Shown: positions 33,601 through 48,400, counted from the first letter of the stretch. The stretch: 64,000 bases of DNA from Strigops habroptila (GCF_004027225.2 NC_044279.2:28250705-28314704), one strand, 5' to 3'. The notes: generated by a model from the letters alone, not told the origin. Translations and numbers: made by a program.

Positions 33601-36600
33601 CATTAACTGCAGCATTTCCTGAGCCCTTTTATTTTCATTCTGTAACCATCAAGCTCAGGCATGCTAGCATCCTTATGCAAATTGAAGAAATTGCTAAAAA
33701 TATAAAGTTTTGCAGTATCTCAGCAGATCAGGTCCTTCACATAGTTTAAGAGGGTGGCACAGATACTTTATGACTATTCTGGGCAGCAGGTTGGAGGATA
33801 CAACAAACTTTTCACCCCTGTTTATGACCCAGTTAAAGAACTGCTGTTATCCCATAATGAAACCACCTGCTATCACAGCCCATCACAGCCCTGTGACCCT
33901 CTTCATGTTGAGTTTAAGCAGGACTTTGGTTGTGCATACTCTGAGTATCAAGTGGATGAAATGTAGCAGGGAGCAGAGATAAGGAATGCCTAGACAACAT
34001 TCATAGGCTACAGACAGATGATACGTGCTTGTCTTCTCAAAACAGAACAGAAGAAGCAGAGGCCCAAAGGTAAACATTTTTTTTTTGGTGAGCTGGTTGG
34101 TATTTCATGCCCTGTTGGCCCCTCAGAAGTGACTGAGAAGATTTGTTTTATTCTTAATTTGGGGTTTTCGTGGAGAATGCATGCCATCTCAGCTACTCCG
34201 TTCCATCCCACCCATTACCAGTTGAGCATTTGATTTTATGCTTCAAGTTTGTATACTCTTTAAAATACATATTTAATAGTAAAATGTGTTTGTAGCTTTT
34301 GCACTGATTATGGAGATATATGTCAGTGTATGTGCTTCCTCATTTCCATAAGCATTTCCTGTGTAACAGACACACAAATCCTGTTTTTTTAAGTTAAGGC
34401 ACTCTACAATTATTGTTTCCTGAATTCTCTATGAAGGCCTTTAAGCTTTGGAAGATTCACCTGTTTGATACAAACCACTAAATGCAGTTTCTTAGGGCAC
34501 ACCACAGGGAACATTTTATTTCTCTGACTGCAGGACTGTTTGGACATCATGGGACTGGAAATGTATATTTAGGTCCTGTATAATTATTTATTGTAATGTC
34601 TGGGCAATAGAATCAATAGTGGTGGGACTGCTAGAATAGGGTATTTCAGTAACTGCAACTTTAAATTACATAGTAAGACATCTAGCACAAAGCAGAAATG
34701 CTCCTTTTGTAAGATGATTATGTAAATGGAAAGTAAACACACACAAATGAGTACAGTTCTATGGGATTTTGATTAACATATTCACTCATAGCTATAGCAA
34801 GATGGGCACAAAGCAAAAAAGAAAAAGCAAGTAGCGTGCCATTTGATATGTAATTCATGTAACTGGCTCAGTTCCTACAATCCCTACTCAAGGAAAATTT
34901 TCCCTCTCTTTTGTGGAAAATGGTCTCAATAAAGAGTACAAGATCTTGATAATGTACATAAGTGTTTATGTTTTTTACTTGACCAGTTCTCAGTGAGAGC
35001 ATGGCATAGCAAGACTTGTAATCTCTCTCACAGCCTGTGTGCAAAAGCAATCTTTTGATTGGTTTCAAGAGGAAAATATATTTATATACACAGACATAGA
35101 GAGACTTTTCTTAGACTCCCCAAAATAATGTAGCGTAGTTAGTACCAAATAGGGACAGCTCAAGCCCTGGTGCAGGATATGGGGTATCACACTAGACTAC
35201 AATAAGTGAGTATAAAATCAGATGCAAGTAAGGTGAGGGACATTTAGTAATAGCTTGCTATGCTGTGTAGTTGTCAGTAATGCTTTTGGACTCATTTGTA
35301 AACCTTCTTGTAAGCTCCTAAGTGGTGATGAGGGCATCTGCGGTAACGTGGGGTGTAGTGCTGCAGCTGAGTCCTTAATCTCCACTTCTTTACATAGAGG
35401 CAGACTGGAAGCAGTACACATTTTAGGCTGACTCCTGCACCAAACACCTTGTGTAGTAGTAATACTCACTAAACTCAGCAGCCTGAGGATTTCTTTCAGA
35501 TGGGTTATTTGGTCACAGTCTAATTTTTGAAACTTGTTTTTCCTTCAGTGTTCTCTGTGAGTAGTTTCTGTTCTTAATAGGTGGAAAGAAGTACATGTAA
35601 AGGGAATGAATGGGTTGAGCAAATCCTTGCCAGCCCAGTCTTGGAGTGAGGAAATTCATTAGGGTGTAAATAGGTGTGGAAGCCCCTCACAGTTCTTCCA
35701 CGTCTCTCAGACACTGTGATATTTCAGTGTAGTTAGCATATATACACACAAGGGGCTCAAATGGTCTGCCCCAGTCAGTGTTCAGTCTCTCTTTCCAATG
35801 CTCATCTCCAGAAAGACACGCACCATTTTTTGTGGAGAGTCTTCTATATAGATGACCATCCTCTTAAGAGGTACATTGTCACAGAAGATGAGATTTGTTT
35901 TTTCCTTTGGTATTCCAGAAAACATTTTGGTTTTGTACCTTTTGTATTAAAATTTCATGTTAAATTTGCTTTTTAGCATACTAACTTAAAGGTGGTATCA
36001 CAGAAAAGCCCATTGCCCCCTCTCAACCAGGAAGACCGCCAGTCTAACCGGTAAACACAGTGTCAGTGGGAATATTTTGATCCTTTGGCATCAGTTAAAT
36101 GCTGATACAATGACAATTATTGCAATATTCAATTGTATGAACCCCCTGAAGGGGTTAATTTCCTGCTTTGACATTTTCCTTATGCAAATATTCTCATCCC
36201 ATTTCATGCAAGACAGGTTTGGCAAATGTGGATGCTTTGGGTGGTATTGACATCTAAGTTATGCCATCTAAGGACAAGTGCTGGCTGCTAAATAATTTAT
36301 TCATTTAAATTTCAGAAGAGACTGTGTGAAACTTAGCTACCACAAAAAAAAAAAAAACTAGCAATGTATGTGATCCATTAAACATTGGCTTTCGTACCTG
36401 ACTATTGTCAGACTTAACATTCAAACCTAATACAGAATTAGAAACCAAGCTGTCAAGATAATTTCTAGTCACTGAATGTAACTATGAAATTGTATTATAT
36501 ATATTCTACTTGACTGCTTCTTCGCAAATATTGAAAAAGTGCATATGGTAAGACTCAGATGGAAAAGCCTTGACCATACTGAAATAGGTAATAAAATGCT

Positions 36601-37046
36601 TATTGCTTTCAGTGAGGGTAGGATTCTATAAACCTTAATTTCTAAAGACAATGGATGTATGCCGTGCAGTTGATGTATACATTGCGCTCATATGCCCAGC
36701 ATGTCTGAGAAATGGGTTTTGAAGGCCTAGTTCCCATTCTTAAGCTTTTTTGTTCTGTTTTTTTTTATGACAAGGTCTTCATACTATGCTCTTACAGCAG
36801 TGAAATCTAAACTCCTGCTGTAATTTGTATTTATGTAACCATGTTGCTTAATAGCCTCTTCATAGACAATTACCCCTTTGTATTAGGTTCTGTGAAAAAG
36901 AAGCCTCTGCCTAAAAGCAAACAATTAAAAGGTAACACAAGATGGGTACAGACAAATGGGATTCCAGGCAAGTGGGATTCCAAGAAAACTATGAGACAGT
37001 GCTGGTAAGCATGATGGGCAAGGAGATTCCAGCATATTCAGGCTTT

Positions 37047-37100
37047 GTGAGGGGGATGGGAGGGGAAGAGGGAAGGGAAAAGGAAAGAAAGGGGGAGAGA
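37047..37100 (+). repeat. Purine-rich (G/A) low-complexity tract
   Basis: A stretch of G and A (GAGGGGGATGGGAGGGGAAG and on) with very few pyrimidines. It has the composition of a homopurine tract. Confidence 0.65.
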
Positions 37101-40100
37101 TATATTTGAAAAATAAAGTTTTAAAAGAATTGAAAAAAAACAAGGGGATGGATTCTGAGAAGAGCAGCTTGGGAGAACGTACAAAGGCTGTTTCCTGAAA
37201 ATCTAATTGTCAGTGATAATTGTCAGTGATAGCCTGTCAACATAAGCAGATTGGAACCTCTTGATAAAGAAATAAACATGATAGGCCAAGAGGAGAACAA
37301 AGTCTTATCAAAGCTGAGAGAGAAAAATAACTACTGGTTCACAGCATTAGGTAGAGAGAGGTCATTAGAGGTCAGGTTGAAAGTAAGGTTCAATGAAAAC
37401 AGTTGGTGAAAGCCAAGGAGACTGTCTCCAGGTAGTGATTGCAGTCAGTGAGCTTAAAAAGGAGCGATAGAGATGATGGAATAGCTGCCAAAATAAGTGG
37501 GATACAGAGTGTCATTCCCCCACCCCTTTTTTTTTCTCTTTTTCCCACCAAATTAAGGAAGGGACTGCATAATGCCTGAATTGTATGCGAAGAGACAGGG
37601 GACAGAAAAAGGTGATGAAACCAGCAGGAGTGGTTGAGGGTCAGGACTAGCTATTGATAAGGGTGGCAGGAGGTGAGGATAGCTGAAGGGAAGGCTGGCA
37701 GAAATACCAAATTTGGATGAATGTTCCTGGAGTAAAGAGGTGAAATGTGCATCTGAGATTCCAGGGGATGGAGGACTCTGGGAAAGATGGAAAGGATGAT
37801 AACAACAAGAAAGGGGAATGACATCAGTCAGGGAAGGGGAGGGACAAAGAAGTGATGAGCAGCTGTCTTGCAGAAGGATGGCAAGAGCCAACAGTCAGGG
37901 TCACCCAGACAGGAACATGTTGCTGTTGTCTGTTACAGGTTCTGCTTATCAATTACACTGTGCTAACCCCTGGCAAAAGGAAGCAATGTCAAGTGATTCC
38001 AACATTAGTGAGTTCTGGGCAACTGTGGTCTCAGTGCTCTTGTAATATCTTGTAGCCAGTATTACATCTGAGTTCAGTAGGAGCTTGAAAAAAGACTGAC
38101 TAGTATCCATTATTTACTGTTTTCCTTTTTAACATCTTAACAGGAGTTTCTGTTCTACATCCATGTTCTTTTTCTTGCCCTTTTTGTAATGTACTCTACT
38201 AAGAAAAACGACATGTTCTTCGTGACACTATGTATTTAGAGTATGTTGGCCCAGCAATTTTCATAACTTTCAGACTGAATGATAGCTTTCCAGAACAGCA
38301 AAAGTGCAGTTTCTGTGCAATTTGAGAGCACTGCAGCGTTTTATTGTCATTATCTCCTATGATGGTGGTATCTTGGTCTGGTGAAGTGACCATTAGGATG
38401 AAAGCCAGTAACATCCAGGTTCTCATTGCAGCTTTGCCACTAACATCACTGCATGGGTGACCTTGGGTGATTCATGTAGGCCAACTTTTAAGCTATCCAC
38501 TAATTTTAAGCAATCCAAGGACATTTTGGGTTCCCAGTTTAAGACACTAGTGAATCAATTTATAAGGAAATGCAGTACCCATAAGTATAGATTGTGTTAA
38601 TATGGTAGGTGTATAGGTGATAAAGCAAGTCAAATATGGTCTATTTAACTTGTTTAGCCAGGTCTTGGCCTTCTGTGGGAAATTTTATCTTCCACTTTTC
38701 AGACTTTTCCTTCCTGAGAAACTGAAAATATTCTGTGAAGAAGAGTTGTAATTCCTGACCACTGTTTAAGGGCCAACAGTATCTCAAGATAGTCTTCCAA
38801 AAATAAGGTAATCAGATCAATGTTCAGCTTGAAAATGCGGCTTGAAAACTTTTTTCTGCATTGTTTGCCAGTTGAATAAAATGGCTAATAATATAACTTT
38901 CTTGAAGGATGAGAGGCTTAATTATGTAATGTTTCGAGATTGCTGAAACTCGTTATAGATCAGAATTTACCCCTGTAATTGATAGGGCCATGGTAAGATG
39001 CCCACAGCCGCCCTAGGCAAGCAAATAATTGTTAAGAGTTTTTTCAGTTAAAGGTTGATGAGACAGTGTGGTGGTCAGCTTCCATTGCTGACAGTAGACT
39101 GCAGCCCCGAATTTTGGAGACAACTGTGACAGATGATTTTGGATGTTCACATAACCTCATCTTGCCAAGAGATATGTTCATTAAGTTGTCAAGGAACTGA
39201 AATGTATGCATTGCCCATCCATCTGGCATATAATTTAAATACAGCTGAATTCCTGACCTCAGATATGATATAAGCATTTCTGAGTAGACATGACTGATGA
39301 ATTTGCATAAACAGAGGCTCTTAGAATAAAAATGCATTTTGAAAGGAAAGTAAAAAACACTCCTGAGATCTAGAGTCTCATGACGACATTGATAGATGGT
39401 AACATACTCAAATAAAAAAATATTTCACCGAGTACTAAATAATATTTTTAAAATGTTTGCACAGGATTTTTAGTACAATTAATAAAGTCTCTCTGTAGCC
39501 TGAAGAAAGGTGTCAACAGTTGAAGTGCCTGAAACTCAGATACTGAATTAATCACAATGAGTTTTCTGAGGGCTGAATGGATAATCTGCATGATTTTAAA
39601 TATTAAAAGCTTTTGTCAGGGTAGATGTGCCTGCAAAAATGCAAGCTGGCAGTTACACATGATTAAGTCACAGTTGTCTGGGCAATTCCATATCTGGGTT
39701 ACCACAAAATATTACAAATAAAAACAAGTATTGATACCTGATTTAAAAAAACAGTACTTCTGTCAGGTAGCAATGCTGTTATCAGTTAAGTGGACTTCAG
39801 CAATGTTCTTTTAACATCTTAATATTTGAAACCAAATCATACTAATACAATGTTAGAACCCAAACATGCAAAATCTGAGTGAGACGTAACGACCCTATGG
39901 GAACAGTAGCACCATGGAGGCTATGTGTGTCCCTTGGGACCAAACTAGTCGCCTTGATTGTCATTGGAGCTTTAAAAAATAGATCGATGGTTTGATTGAT
40001 AGGTTTAGAGAGGCATTCTCTGAGTTCTGGAGGGTTTCAATCTAGGTGCCTAAATCAGAGCTTGAGGCTTGATCGTGAACACCCTTTCAGTCTTTCTTCA

Positions 40101-43100
40101 GGTCTCTCTGTGAGAAAACTGCCTCACTCTGAAGACTGAATGTAACACAAAGGGAAGACTTTTTTTTCACTGTGCAGTAGAGCTGGTGCATGAATTTAAA
40201 CTTCTACACAAGCAGATGGCAACATTTTCTTTTCCACTCCCTTTTCTCGGCATGGAGTGCCTCACTGTCTTCAAGTCACGAATCTAGGGATATGTTTATC
40301 AACAGAGCTAATAGCAAAGCCTCCCTCTGCCGTATGAGCAGTTTAAAGAGTGATGTATTTCTCACAGTCTCATGAGCACATTGAAAACCTGTTTCACTTG
40401 CGGGCACTTCTGAGCAGCCTGTCAATAGCTGTTCCTGCCAGCTCTTGTGGATATCCATGGGACGTCCATGTCATTCGTGTGGGAGCGAGTGACCCTGCCA
40501 TCTAGTAGATCCTCGAAATCCACATGGAATTTAGTAGTTCCATAGGGCAGAGACCTCTGCCAGCACTCACATGAAGAATATAAATGCAGACCTGTAATGT
40601 TTTGTTACTGGAGGTATAGGTGTTTGGTATTTCATCACCACTTCCTTTGCACAAGTACTGCCCTGCTCTTTGTTAGTTTTTTCTGTTCTCCTTTTCCAGA
40701 TGGTACAACCTTAAGACATTGTGTTCTTGGAGGGCGACAACTGCAGAACTCAACCATATTTGTCCCTATCCAACGAAAGTTCAGCAAGTACTAATTCACG
40801 TCCTGAGCTAGCTCCATTTGATACCCCCGTGCTTGCTTCCAAGTGTCTCATTGTAGGAGAGCAGAGTGTGACCCAGGTGAAAATCTAGGTTTACCCTGTC
40901 AGGACTGCTTAAATCTATAAACATTTGCATCATCTGGTCTTTAGTCTGTCTTCATTGCTCAGTGGTATGGAGGCTCAAGAGCAACCTAAGGTGCAAAATG
41001 CTTCATGAACCCTTGTTCCGTCCGTCATAGGTTCTTGCTTCAGCTCACAATGACTGTCCTGTAGTACCTTCCTATACGTATCATCCAGCAAAGAATCCAA
41101 ACAGACGGGTATTCTGGAATACTTCTGGTGAGTTCAAGCTGTGCTGTGGTTATGCCTGTCCTGTTGCTACTGCTTGAAGGGCATGTTTAAAAGAGGTGGC
41201 ATGCCAGCTCTTGAAAGCCTCCTCCTCCTGGCTGCAGGCTTGCATCCAAATGGTTCAAGCTGTGGCTGTAAGCCACACACAGCTCCCAAGGTGATTTCTA
41301 TGTCTGGGGCATAAGCAAGTGCTTCTGTACTCAGGAGCTGTGGTGGTACAGGCATGTCCTTAGTCAACTGGTGGACTAGTCAGGATACTCATACCTTTGT
41401 TGTTGCTTATGCTTCTAACCCAAGCAGCACACTGAGCAGCAAGAGTTGTTTCTGAGGACCAAGGAAAGAATAAACTGGGGGCACTGCAGGGTGGGCAAAG
41501 GGAAGAACTGCAGTGGGAGGGAGGAGGTGGACATTGGATTTCATTGTGAAAGAGGAGGACAGATGACAAAAATCACAATGTCAGGAGGCAGTATACCTAG
41601 TAGTAGCGTGGATGTCTGGAGAGCAAAGGCGGTGTGGACAGACTACGAGAGGCAATAGGGGTCTTGGGACAAGGAGCAGAAGAAACGCATGGGCAGGTAG
41701 GTAAGCAGGTCTGGGTGGGAAAGGATGGTGATTTGAAAGGCTGCTGAAATGTAACCATTCATCAGTAGCCATTCTGTGCATTGGGAGGTCATTTTAGACA
41801 CAGCCAAAGTGGCTTGGTTTAGGGGGAAGCATGAATTATGCTTAAAAACCACAGTAAATGCAGCCAGAAAGTTCTCAAAGAATATAGGGGTCAGTGGCAA
41901 TTGGATCTGATGATCCTGTTTTTTCCAGGCCAGCTAGCAATTCTGGTACACACTCTATCGAGGGCAGGACAAGGCAGACAGAAGGTATGGGAGGCTATAC
42001 TTAAAAGAGGCGTGTGATTTGATGCTTCCGCTGCAGCCTCTCTCACAGTGTGCTCCTGTGAGGCCTTAATTGGAACCGAAAACTGCCGCTCCTTCGCAGA
42101 ACTCCTGAGGGAGAAGGGGAACAGCATTGCCTTTGCCGTTGTGGGGATGATTTCTTTCCTCCTTTTCCCCCCTGTGACACAGGCAGGGAAATTAATATTC
42201 CAACCCATTGATCCTGCTTGGTGAATCCGGCACAGCAGCATTTAAGATGACTGGGATTTTTACTTTTTTTTTTTTTTAACTGATTCCATCTGACTTAGCA
42301 TTCGAAAAACCTTAAAGATCATATTATGTGCACAAGCACAGATAATTTATTTGTTGCAAGGACCCCAGTCATAAGATGTGTATATCGAAGGCCATTGTGG
42401 AATTAAGACTTAAAGCCATTTAAGAAAGCCTGCATGTGAGTAAATAACACTTGGCCTCCTGGTGCCAAGAAGTATTGAGGCAGAGCCCAAACAACCGATG
42501 CTTTCAGCACAACACTGCCCTCTGGAGCTTTATGAATCACTCTCATCGCAAACCAAAGAAAGAATATAAAGGAGAAAACCAGAAAAAGGCCTTGGTCTCC
42601 AATGTAAAAATGAGTAGCACAGTGCGCACAGCGCAGTGAGTACTGAAAGCAGCTATACTGCAAAAGCAATGGACATTCAACCCCGTCATAAATACCAACA
42701 AATATTTTCAGCACTGAATGAAAGGCAGAAAGTAATTGAGAATTTTAAACAGACCTGGAAAGAATAACATACAATAATAAAAATGCTTTTTTATTTTGTT
42801 TAAAGGTGTTGGCAACATGCTAACAAAGAAAAATCAACAAGCTATTGGGAAGGAAAAAAATAATTTGCTCTCTCAAAATTTTAGATGCAGATCTTTTTCT
42901 GCTATGCATCCTTTCACATTTTGATAGTGTTTGTGTCAACGCAAAGATGATATGTTACCTTGTGCTGTCAAGAGCTTACCAAAATAAACCTCATCAACAA
43001 GGCATTAAATAATAATATCACCTTTCCCCTGAAGTTTTTATATTCTCTGTGATGTACTTATGCATATTTTTAAAGGAACTTGAATTATTGATACCCTCCT

Positions 43101-43404
43101 TCCATCAAACCTGTCTAACCAGTGAAGTGTATATAGAATGCAGTCCTGTACTAAGCTCTGTTAAAGAGCAAACCCTTAATTGAAAGCATGGGCTTGTTAG
43201 AAGTGAATTTCTTGAGTTTACGAAGGGCCTAATCTTGCAAATGCAACCTATAACCAGCAACAATTCATCACTGATGATATTTCTGATAGCAGATACTATT
43301 CTCAGTAATACCCATGCACAGAATTGGATTCTAGGGTGTAAGAACCACATTCCAATACCTTCTCCACTTAGTATTTTTCTATTAAAGTGAAAGACAAAAA
43401 AGCT

Positions 43405-44105
43405 GAGGTTAGAAGGTACCTCTGGAGATCATCTAGTTCAAATACCTGCTCAAAGGAGGGTCAGCTAGAGGAGGTTGTTCAGGGCGTCAGGTTTTGAGTG
43501 CTTCCAAGGATGGAAGGTCCACAACCTGTTTGGGTAACATGTTCCAGTGTTTGACCACCCTCACAATAAAGAGGGGTTGGGTTTTTTTAATATTTTTAAG
43601 TGTTATTTCCTGTTTTTCAGTCTATTGCCTCTTATCCTGTCACTTTGGCTCTTATCACCTTGCCTCTTATCCTGTCACTGAGAGGAGTCTGACTGTCTTC
43701 TTTTCTCCCCCAGTCAGGCATTTACATTGATAAGATCCCTCCTTAAGCAGTTCCAGCTAAGCAGCCTGAGCTCTCAGCATCTCCCCATATACCCTTAATT
43801 ATCTTTGTGGCCCTTCGTTGAACTCTCTCCGGTACCTCCGCGTCTCTTTTGTACTGGGGAGTCCAGCACTGGACCCAGTGCTGTAGAAGGGAAGGATCAC
43901 TTCCTTAAACCTGCTGGCAATGCTCCTCCTAGAGCAGCCCTGGACACTGTCGGCCTTCTTTGCCACAGGGGCTTATTGCTGGCCCATGTTCAATTTGGGG
44001 TCTACCAGGATTCCAAAGAGCCTTTTCTGCAAAGCATCTTTGCAGCCAGTCAGCCCTCAGCATGTGCCGGTGCCTGAGACTCTTCCTCCTGAGAGGAGTT
44101 CATAG
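43405..44105 (-). mobile_element. CR1 retrotransposon 3' part, reverse orientation
   Basis: The left end, GGTTAGAAGGTACCTCTGGAGATCATCTAGTTC, is a reverse-complemented CR1 3' UTR. It is followed by CAACCTGTTTGGGTAACATGTTCCAGTGTTTGACCACCCTCAC, the reverse of the CR1 C-terminal coding segment. The copy continues to about 44105 through the reverse of the KDLGVL...QQ region. It carries indels, including a 20-base direct repeat (43625-43644 and 43660-43679), and is not coding. Confidence 0.85.
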
Positions 44106-45410
44106 TGCAATTCAATATTATCAGGACAGTAGCTGCCAGTGTTTGATAAGAACGGAAATAATAACTTGGGAATAAATGACTTCTGTTACTATAGTTGAAA
44201 GAAAGGTTATTTGAATACCAGTAGACTAAGGGGAATGGATTGCAACAAACAGAAATGGCAAGAAAAGGGAAGCAGTGGTTCCCAGGCGAGAGAATGTCTG
44301 ATCACAGAAACAGAACTTTTGAATGATTCACTCAGGGCTTGATCTAGTACCTATTTAAGCCTGCGAGAGCTTCCCCATGGTTTTGTGGGGCATCGAATGA
44401 AGCCAAAATGTATCATGAAGAAAGGAAGAAAAGTTGCATAACAATTTTTTCTAGCCTTCTAATAATAATCAGGCAGCAGAGCAAGCTTCTAGAAATAGTG
44501 GGATATTCTGAAGAGATGTCATAAACTGAATTCAGAGTACTACAAATTTAAAAATGTCAAGTAAGAGCATTGGTAGTCTTATCCTCAGTGAGATAAACAA
44601 TTGTTTAGCTTCAAACAGTTATGTACATAAATTTTTGCAGGACTGATGCATATATGGGAAGGGATATCCAAAGTAAATAACAACGCAGAAATTCTACATG
44701 TCCTCTCTCTATTTCTCGGGGAATAAAAACTAGCATGGCACTACAAGATTTAAATTCGTGTGTCTTAGGCAATTGACTGCAGTGCAAGTAGTGAAGAAAG
44801 AGAAATGATTATACATTTTACCCTGTGAGGCTAGTTATGAAATATTGATGCCAACACTGCAGTATATAATAGAGCTAATAATAATTAGCAGGTTTCATCC
44901 TTCGTGCAGCTAAGTTTAATAACATGTTTTAATTTCACTTCAGTTCCAAATGGATAGCATGGGTCAGCTTGGCTGATCTCTGTGTGTGTGTATCAAGAAA
45001 ACCCTTAAAGGCTGCTTTTCCCTCAACAAACTATGAATTTCCCCAGTACCTTATTTTGTAAAATTTATGACACAGAAAGTGGAATTCAAATACCTTTTCT
45101 TCTTCACAGAATACAAGTTGAAATAAAGTTGGATTACAAAGTTTATGGAGCACGTCCTCGTTAGGTAGGAGATAGGATCTGAATTTAGGACCATGGATAA
45201 GGACTTTTGGAAGATAACTTACAAAGCAAATTGGTCCTTTCATTCCTGTCCTAAAATAGAAATAGATCAGAGGGATCTGAGGCATTTGGTTTTGCTTCAA
45301 TGTTTTATTAGAAAATCTAAATTTCCTATACAGCATTCAAAAGTTTACTTATTTCACTCTTTCATTAATAATTAATCTTAAAATTCTAGATGGGAGCTCT
45401 TCTCTTTCCA

Positions 45411-45430
45411 AGGTGAAGAGCTCTTCACCT
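45411..45430. repeat. Perfect 20-bp palindrome
   Basis: AGGTGAAGAG is followed directly by CTCTTCACCT, its exact reverse complement. An outer 7-base pair of arms, ATGGGAG at 45390-45396 and CTCCCAT at 45429-45435, partly overlaps it. Confidence 0.9.
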
Positions 45431-48400
45431 CCCATGCTCACTGTGTACAGCATTTTATATTCGGTGTACGGATACACTGAAAAAAGTTTAAACTTCTTAT
45501 TTCTGAGTGTCCTTCCAGATAAGGTTGCCAAAGTAGAAACCTGTGATCAGAAATCACTGCAAGACTTTTTTTTCTTCCCATTGTTTATACAATTATCTCT
45601 TATCATCCACCCACATTTTGGTGGATGCCAGCTTTTTTACTTGAGATCTTCAGGATTTTTTCTATTTTAAATACCTTCAGATACAAAATCTTTAAAGTGT
45701 TCCTTTGTAGGTTTGGGTAGTTAAATTTGTTTTAAGTGCAGCTTTCTTACTAATGATAGCATTGTTATCATTGTCAAGTCATTAAAGGAGTGGAAGGTCT
45801 TGTCCTCAAGGATATCAGTTTAAGATCAGCTCTGTGTATGTATTTAGCTAACTCAGAGGACATGATGTGGCTCATAGTGATTAATAACTATGTTCTCCAA
45901 AAGCTGGCATCTTCACTGAGGTCTACAGTATATCTAATTGAATTGGTCCCACTGAATTTAATCTTGAGATCCCAAACACACCAAAATTAAGCACAATTTT
46001 AACTATAGTTATTAAATTATACTTTCATTTTACTAGGAAATATGGGCATGCAATACTTTAGTGACACATGAGATGAAAAATTAATAATAACTCAATTTAG
46101 AACAATTTACAACTTTTGTTTAGAAATAGAATAGCATTATTTAAAAAAAATAAAATTAATAATTATTTAAATATTTATCCAGTATAGGCTAAAAGTAAGT
46201 CCTTACTTGTTATAGGTCCTCTGATATTAGTGAAATCAATATTCAGCTGAGGATATGGACTATCATTTAGGCACACTGCCAGCAAAGAGAATGACGCTTT
46301 AGCCTTGACTTCAATAATATCAAGTAGAAAATCAAATTGACTATTGAGATGACTGTAATTTAGGCACTGGAATGCCTAAAGATAAACAACTATTTCATAC
46401 TTGTTGATTCAGAGGAGTGGCAACATATCCTTAGAAAGCACATTTAATTAATGGGAAGAAGGTGCCTACCCAGAGGGCAACCAGGAAAGCCTACAAACTG
46501 AGCAAAGTAAGAAAGCGCTTGCTGGTAAGCGTCAATGGCACAAAAGCACTCTCCTGACCTTCTGTCCTAGGAGGCTTTCCTGTCCTGCCAAGATCCAGAG
46601 CACAAAATCCTCTCCCGAGGAAGGCTGATTCTTTTGAAACAAGGCTCTGGGGATGATTAGAGATCTGATAATTCAATCCCTCCTCAGTTTGAGCAAATTC
46701 AAACCTTCCATTTTGTCCTTCCATGCCCCAAGATGAGACTATGGAACAATCTGTTTAAGTGGAGTCATTGTTTAAACAGCACTGTGTGACTGATGAAACT
46801 GAAAGGAAAGCAAGCATGGAGGAATTTGGCGTTATAGCCTAGTGATTATAGATCTTTGCTAAGAGGTGTGTGTCCTGGGTTATAGCCTACCTGATAAATT
46901 CCAGAATCATTGCTGATAATCTTGGACCACTGTCTACAAACAGAGTTTCTGCTGGGTGGCTTTCTAGGAGTTTAGTCAAGTTACAAACTGATCAGCCTGG
47001 TATCAATATCAGGATACATAAAGGAACAGCTGGAAAAACCTAGACAATAATTAGTCCAAATAATGGGATTCATGATAGGATTAATGAATTATTGATCCCA
47101 GGGAAGAAAAGGTTTAATTGATTGATACTTCAATACTTCTGACTAAATTACAAATGTAATTGTTAAAAGCAATATTGGAGATGTAACGTACTTACACTTT
47201 GATACATCATTTGACCTAGACTTGTACAACTTTCTGCTTAAGAAATGGGATACAAAAATAACTGTTAAATCTGTTGAGGTCTAAGTAACCAACAGCGTGA
47301 AACTGTAGGCTCTGAATACTCATCGAATAATAGAAAAAAAGTTACTGCAGCCTTCAAGGATTTGTTCTTGGCTACAGATGGTTTCTTTTTTTATCACTGA
47401 CCAGGAGCGAAAAAAAAAAATCATGATTCAGAAAGTTTATAGGGATTGAGAGAGCAGTAAACAGTGAGGCTGACGGGTCGCTGATAGAATTTGGATTGTG
47501 TTTTTGAGCAGGCACAGGCAAACAATATGCATTTCTGATCAGTTTATTGGCTCATACTTAAAGATCAGGAGCTTGGTACTAATGAGCAATCACTCTGACG
47601 ATGACTTGCTGGCCTGGTAATCAGGCAGACACGAGTTCCCAGTGCGCATGTGTGGCTGAAAGGGCCAAATGAAATCCTTCAGTATTTAAACAAAGCCATG
47701 TGGAAAAGGTGTAAAGAGGTGGTCTCGCACATTTGATGTGGATGTGGCTGCTTCCAGAATACTGTGACCAATTTCTGGTTGGGTAAGCATTGAAAAATTG
47801 ATCAAGATTTAGAGAAACCCATAGCAACACTAAAAAGAAATTTGCGAAAAGACTTTTAAGCCTGAAAAGCTTGAGGAACTGCTTTATTTGAGGCTATTGT
47901 TTCATTCCATCCAGGGGAAAAAGAATTGTATTTAACTGAAAGATCCGCCTGGTATAGGTCAGCAGAAGGGCTGATGAAACAGCAACCTGACCAAAATCCC
48001 TCAGAGAGCTGAGGTGTTTACAGGGAGGATTGGGAATGTAGTGTCTTAATGCTGGGTCTCTGTTGAGGTGAGTGGTTCTGCAGTAGCAAAAGACTGTGAG
48101 GACAGTCTAGATTAAAGAAAGGATCCCATGACTTAGCCCCTTGTTGCCATCACTGCTATCACTGCTGTGCAGTGCCAGGTGAACAAAAGAAACAGAGACG
48201 GTCAGATTAGATAATCATCTTAAAGTCTTGGTGTTTATCTGAACTTTATGTTTATCATACCCTACTTTAATCACTTGTATCAGCAGAATTATTTTCTAAT
48301 CTCACTAGAACAAAATGTCCTAAAACATTTAATATTCCACATTTCTAGTCAAGCCACCATTCTTGGGGAAACTGTATTTTTCCATAATATTTCAGCACAA

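Larger units (their letters stand above)
29783..43404. other. Gene-free region downstream of GPR85, nearly repeat-poor
   Basis: About 13.6 kb with no convincing exon on either strand. The only repeat-like items are an old CR1/L3-like remnant near 30.6 kb, an ancient repeat candidate at 30118-30200, an A17 run at 32502-32518 and a purine-rich stretch at 37047-37100. The longest frames (112 and 116 codons, minus strand, at 37553-37891 and 41891-42241) have no recognisable features. Confidence 0.45.

Noticed and set aside
33754..33966. 70-codon frame with a protein-like look
   Set aside because: No known family, and a second overlapping frame (33710-33982) is equally open. No transcript context supports either.
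43494..44175. Plus-strand frames of 60-90 codons
   Set aside because: They lie inside the reverse-oriented CR1 and are antisense to its ORF2.
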